Source: an uncultured Clostridium sp.
GTDB taxonomy: Bacteria > Bacillota_A > Clostridia > Lachnospirales > Lachnospiraceae
DNA: 9,715 nt
Assembly: GCA_900556965.1 (NCBI GenBank)
Contig: USQV01000019.1
Location: forward strand, 1 to 9,715
Reading direction: 5' to 3'
Below the pieces are notes generated by a model. It ran no database searches. It was not told the origin of the DNA and worked only from the letters and a program-made list of their open reading frames with translations. This document shows positions 7,420 through 9,715 of the stretch, in pieces. Every line of letters starts with the position of its first letter. Positions within the stretch are counted from its first letter, which is position 1. The position numbers were made by a program, and so were the translations under genes.

Positions 7420-7481
7420 ATAAATTCCTCCCATCCCTTTCGCTAATTGCTGATTTTTGCTCACGCTATTTGATGATTCGT

Positions 7482-7511
7482 ATTATAACATTATATATGA
7501 TTATATGTCAA
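7482..7511 (-). promoter_or_regulatory. Sigma-A promoter of the peptide-transport operon
   Basis: On the minus strand a perfect TTGACA (7511-7506) and a perfect TATAAT (7487-7482) are separated by 18 bases. Transcription would start near 7475, giving a leader of about 55 bases with the GGGAGG site before the first permease gene. The spacer is almost pure A/T. It is bounded by ACAT (7488-7491) and ATGT (7505-7508), which form the ends of an imperfect 21-bp inverted repeat that could serve as a repressor site. Consensus hexamers suggest a strong promoter that needs repression for control. Confidence 0.8.
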
Positions 7512-7611
7512 GTTTATTATTTGTATATCTATATAATGTTTCTTTTTCGTCATTATTTACAACAACGAGGCACACCTCAAACACGTTCGGGATTTTTTGT
7601 TCTATATAGAG
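7512..7611. other. Gap between operon promoter and upstream terminator; no gene seen
   Basis: This roughly 100-base stretch upstream of the operon promoter holds no credible coding sequence. Two small symmetric sites are visible: GAGG/CCTC around a 4-base centre (7567-7578) and the 10-bp palindrome TCTATATAGA (7601-7610). Either could be a protein-binding site, but both are short enough to occur by chance. Confidence 0.3.
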
Positions 7612-7612
7612 C

Positions 7613-7672
7613 AAAAAAGAGCGCCGCCCGACCATCAGATCTTATAAGATCCGGCAGTCGGGCGACGCCCTC
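7613..7672 (-). terminator. Strong intrinsic terminator of the amidohydrolase transcription unit
   Basis: GC-rich arms CGCCCGAC (7625-7632) and GTCGGGCG (7657-7664) pair perfectly and extend outward with a few mismatches to about 7619 and 7672. Between them the top of the stem includes the palindrome GATCTTATAAGATC. On the minus strand the stem is followed directly by a run of six T (7618-7613). The plus strand lacks a T run on the other side, so the terminator serves minus-strand transcription from the amidohydrolase gene and the structured element and insulates the transport operon. Confidence 0.85.
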
Positions 7673-7689
7673 ATAAAAAAGAAATAGTC

Positions 7690-7846
7690 AAGCGGATATT
7701 CGCAATCCGCTTCGCTACGCGGCTCTACACCGAATAACTGCTCCGCAGTTTATCAGAAGGAGCTTGCGCTCCTCCTGATACAAGCAAGTCCCCACCCACT
7801 GCTTATTGCTTTTCGCAATTAAAGCAGGGGACTTACTTGATTCGGT
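7690..7846 (-). ncRNA. Candidate structured RNA element: four-way junction with no linker bases, plus a 3' hairpin
   Basis: Closing helix P1 is ACCGAAT (7729-7735) with ATTCGGT (7840-7846). Inside it, three hairpins fill the space with no base left between them: 7736-7750 (AACTGC/GCAGTT), 7751-7780 (TATCAG plus AGGAGC with partners) and 7781-7839 (CAAG and AAGTCCCC with partners, an inner stem and a 6-base bulge). A separate 8-bp hairpin lies at 7690-7712 (AAGCGGAT/ATCCGCTT). On the plus strand two helices hold A-C or C-A mismatches (7757/7774 and 7785/7835). On the minus strand both become G-U wobbles, and the 7764-7767 loop becomes the GNRA tetraloop GCAA. This supports an RNA read from the minus strand. 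The element lies 16 bases past the amidohydrolase stop and before the terminator, so it is either a 3' UTR element or a separate small RNA. It could also be one copy of a dispersed non-coding repeat. I do not recognise a named RNA family. Confidence 0.5.
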
Positions 7847-7861
7847 TAAAAAGAGGATCTT

Positions 7862-9493
7862 TTAGTTTCTCTGATATACAATTTCTCCGCCTAAGATGGT
7901 GGCGTCTACCTGAACCTTCGGCAGTTCTTCCGGATCCACTGCACATGGATCACGGTCTAAAATAACCATATCAGCTAATTTTCCTTCTGTGATGGAACCT
8001 TTGATATTTTCTTCAAAAGCAGCATAGGCGCCGTTGATGGTGTAGAATTTAAGTGCTTCCATAACGGTTACTTTTTCATGTGGATTCCATGGAGCAAGTT
8101 CCGGATGATCCAGACATTTTCTTGTAACAACTGCATAAATTCCGCAGAATACATTGGGAGTTTCTACCGGAATATCAGAGCTGGCATTTAAATTGACACC
8201 CAGATCCGTCAAAGTGCGCCATGCATGGCAATATTTTGCCCGGCTGCCCAGACGGTCTTCCATAATCGGAATATCGGTAGAAGTGGATGCCGGCTGAATA
8301 TTGATATTAAGTCCCAGTTTAGCAATTCTCTTGTAGAGTTCCAGATTACCTACCTGACCGTGAACCAGACGATGACGGTGATTTTCCTTGGGGAAGTTCT
8401 GCAGAACGCGTTCATAAGCATTTAATACCTGCTCTAAGGCACCGTCTCCGATGGTATGAATGCATACCTGCATGCCGGCACAGTGAGCTTTGCGGATATT
8501 GTCATACAGCTCGTCATCGGTGTAATAGTAGATTCCGGTGGTTCCTGGTGCATCGGAATAGGGTTCTTTCATACCGGCTGTGCGGGCACCCATGGTTCCG
8601 TCCGCCCACTGTTTCATCGGTCCGATATGATAGAAATCATGTCCCATGCCGGTACGCAGAGAACAGCCCTCTAAGAATTCATCTACTTCTTTTCCGGTTG
8701 GAAGAGAAATCTTTTGATAGATGCGGAGCGGAAGCTTTTTATCTGCAGCCAACTCCTGGTAGGCCTGGTAAATATCCATAAAGTCGCCCGGATATCCTAA
8801 ATCATAGGTGTCTTCTGTATGTACGGTTGTTATACCGTAGCGGAGCATTTCTTCGCCGCCGCGGATAATAGCCTGTTTTAATTCTTTTCTGGCTGATTCG
8901 GGATTGCGCTGGCGTTTAAACCATTCCAGAGCTGCTTCACGGATAACACCATTAGGCTCTCCGTCTTCTCCCTTATCAAACTGTCCGCCTGGGAGATATG
9001 TTTCTTTTGTTACCTTTGCATCCGTCAGGGCCATGGTATTGGCGATTCCTACATGTCCGCAGGTACGGATAATAAGAATCAGATGCTTATCGGATACTTT
9101 GTCCAGATCCTCTTTGGTTGGAAAAGCACCGCCTGGGAAGATGTTCTGATTCCAGCCGCGGCCAAATACCCATTCTCCTTCTGGTATCTGTTTCTCTTCG
9201 ATGAAGTTTTTGATTCGTTCGCACATTTCTTCGCAAGAGAGACAGTTTTCAAGATTTACATATCTCAGGGAGTTACCATAGCCCACAAGGTGGGTATGGG
9301 TATCATTGAAACCTGGAACGATGGTGCGTCCGCCCATATCAATTACCCGGGTATTCTCTCCCTGCCAGGATTCAATTTCCTGATTGGAGCCTACCTTAGC
9401 AATCTTATCACCGGCGATAGCGACAGCCTCCTCCACACGGCCGTCCATGGTGTAGATTCGGGCATTTTTAAGAACCATTGTTGTCTGCGGCAT
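7862..9493 (-). CDS. Metal-dependent amidohydrolase, YtcJ-like (Amidohydro_3)
   Basis: This 543-residue cytoplasmic protein has the usual length for the YtcJ group. Residues 1-60 and the C-terminal part form the small beta-sandwich, with the entry strand motif GGRTIVPGFNDTHTH (54-68). The barrel carries metal ligands His66 and His68 in that motif, Lys294 in MKQWADGTMG, His346 in CIHTIGDGA, His378 in LVHGQ, and Asp440 in NASSDIPVE. RTCGHVGIAN (143-152) and GEPNGVIREAA (178-188) are further YtcJ-type blocks. The C-terminal GSITEGKLADMVILDRDP (499-516) is the standard amidohydrolase ending. No signal peptide is seen. AAGGAGG (9507-9501) lies 7 bases before the ATG. Known relatives hydrolyse amide or ester bonds in varied substrates, including N-acyl and formamide-type compounds, so the substrate is open. 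It is transcribed separately from the transport operon, with a terminator between them, so a shared pathway is possible but not shown. Confidence 0.93.
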   Translation of the reverse strand: MPQTTMVLKNARIYTMDGRVEEAVAIAGDKIAKVGSNQEIESWQGENTRVIDMGGRTIVPGFNDTHTHLVGYGNSLRYVNLENCLSCEEMCERIKNFIEEKQIPEGEWVFGRGWNQNIFPGGAFPTKEDLDKVSDKHLILIIRTCGHVGIANTMALTDAKVTKETYLPGGQFDKGEDGEPNGVIREAALEWFKRQRNPESARKELKQAIIRGGEEMLRYGITTVHTEDTYDLGYPGDFMDIYQAYQELAADKKLPLRIYQKISLPTGKEVDEFLEGCSLRTGMGHDFYHIGPMKQWADGTMGARTAGMKEPYSDAPGTTGIYYYTDDELYDNIRKAHCAGMQVCIHTIGDGALEQVLNAYERVLQNFPKENHRHRLVHGQVGNLELYKRIAKLGLNINIQPASTSTDIPIMEDRLGSRAKYCHAWRTLTDLGVNLNASSDIPVETPNVFCGIYAVVTRKCLDHPELAPWNPHEKVTVMEALKFYTINGAYAAFEENIKGSITEGKLADMVILDRDPCAVDPEELPKVQVDATILGGEIVYQRN

Positions 9494-9509
9494 ATAGTTC
9501 CCTCCTTAA

Positions 9510-9522
9510 AATTTATTCTATA
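9510..9522. promoter_or_regulatory. Candidate promoter -10 or shared regulatory box before the amidohydrolase gene
   Basis: Read on the minus strand, TATAGAATAAATT lies just upstream of the amidohydrolase ribosome binding site. It matches 12 of 13 bases of TATAGAATGAATT at 969-957 in the gntR promoter region. The TAGAAT within it could be a -10 box, but no good -35 is found at the right distance (AGATTT at 17 bases). It may be a short promoter, a shared operator or chance similarity in AT-rich sequence. Confidence 0.25.
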
Positions 9523-9548
9523 CTCATTTAATAAGCAAAATCTGTGCC

Positions 9549-9598
9549 ATATTAAAAAGCAGTTAAAATTCAGGGGAATTCTAACTGCTTTTTAATAT
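9549..9598. terminator. Large near-perfect hairpin, bidirectional terminator or leader attenuator
   Basis: Perfect 17-base arms ATATTAAAAAGCAGTTA (9549-9565) and TAACTGCTTTTTAATAT (9582-9598) are extended inward by one mismatch and five more pairs, around the loop AGGG (9572-9575). The single A-C mismatch on the plus strand becomes a U-G wobble on the minus strand, giving a continuous 23-bp stem. T runs flank the GC-containing core in both directions, the form of a bidirectional intrinsic terminator. It lies 56 bases upstream of the amidohydrolase start. It probably ends transcription from a gene beyond the right edge. If the amidohydrolase promoter lies further right, it would instead act inside the leader. 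Confidence 0.7.
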
Positions 9599-9631
9599 AA
9601 AGAGGGATGGGCGCGCAAAATTTTTTGCATA

Positions 9632-9660
9632 ATTATAAAAAAACACACTTTTAGTCTTTA
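9632..9660 (-). promoter_or_regulatory. Weak candidate promoter upstream of the large hairpin
   Basis: On the minus strand a perfect TATAAT (9637-9632) follows a poor -35, TAAAGA (9660-9655), at 17 bases. The surrounding sequence is very AT-rich, so a chance match is possible. If used, its transcript would run through the 9549-9598 hairpin before reaching the amidohydrolase gene. The remaining sequence to the right edge shows no gene. Confidence 0.25.
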
Positions 9661-9715
9661 AACACCACTTTACAACTTTTTAAATAAAAAATGACGTACA
9701 GCCCACCTTGTTGTA

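Noticed and set aside
7690..7846. CRISPR repeat or riboswitch
   Set aside because: There is no regular repeat-spacer pattern, so it is not a CRISPR array. The element lies after a gene and behind a terminator from the next operon, not in the leader of a gene it could control, so a cis-acting riboswitch is unlikely.
7849..7863. AAAAGA/TCTTTT inverted repeat at the amidohydrolase stop codon as a terminator
   Set aside because: The stem is only six A/T-rich pairs with a 3-base loop and overlaps the coding end. It is too weak to terminate, and a much better terminator lies at 7613-7672.
9053..9595. Open frame of 180 codons on the plus strand opposite the amidohydrolase start
   Set aside because: It is fully antisense to a conserved protein, its translation resembles no family, and it runs on through the large terminator hairpin. 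It is a by-product of the real gene.
9616..9629. GCAAAA/TTTTGC inverted repeat as a regulatory site
   Set aside because: It is a short A/T-based symmetry in a very AT-rich stretch, with no linked promoter feature strong enough to support it.

Overview
The window reads as chromosome of a Gram-positive Clostridia-type bacterium, most likely a member of the Lachnospiraceae. The grounds are strong AGGAGG-type ribosome binding sites before every gene, consensus sigma-A-type promoters in AT-rich gaps, a lipoprotein-type peptide-binding protein, and moderate GC content in the genes. This placement is an inference from style, not from a database match. Every gene is on the minus strand, so the window is best read from right to left.

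Right end (about 9715 to 7862): a leader region with a large near-perfect hairpin (9549-9598), which looks like a bidirectional terminator or leader attenuator. It is followed by a 543-residue metal-dependent amidohydrolase of the YtcJ type (9493 to 7862). Downstream of its stop codon is a compact structured element (7846 to 7690). This folds into a four-way junction with no unpaired bases between helices, and its mismatches and loops make best sense as RNA read from the minus strand. A strong intrinsic terminator (7672 to 7613) ends this transcription unit.

Middle (7511 to 1052): a consensus promoter (7511-7482) starts a six-gene operon. It encodes two Opp/Dpp permeases, a lipid-anchored substrate-binding protein, two Opp/Dpp ATPases and a class I glutamine-amidotransferase-like hydrolase of the gamma-glutamyl hydrolase (C26/PuuD) type. 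Gaps are short (12, 112, 26, -1 and 22-36 bases), with a stop/start overlap between the ATPases. The gene set suggests import of a peptide or gamma-glutamyl compound followed by cleavage of a gamma-glutamyl bond in the cytoplasm. The substrate is not readable from the sequence.

Left end (997 to 1): a HutC-type GntR regulator with its own promoter is the probable local regulator of the operon. It is followed by a well-formed promoter driving a tRNA-Gly(GCC) gene that is cut by the window edge.

The most unusual item is the zero-linker four-way-junction element at 7690-7846. The rest is a conventional nutrient-uptake locus with some regulatory details worth checking. No CRISPR array, transposase, phage gene or broken coding sequence was seen.
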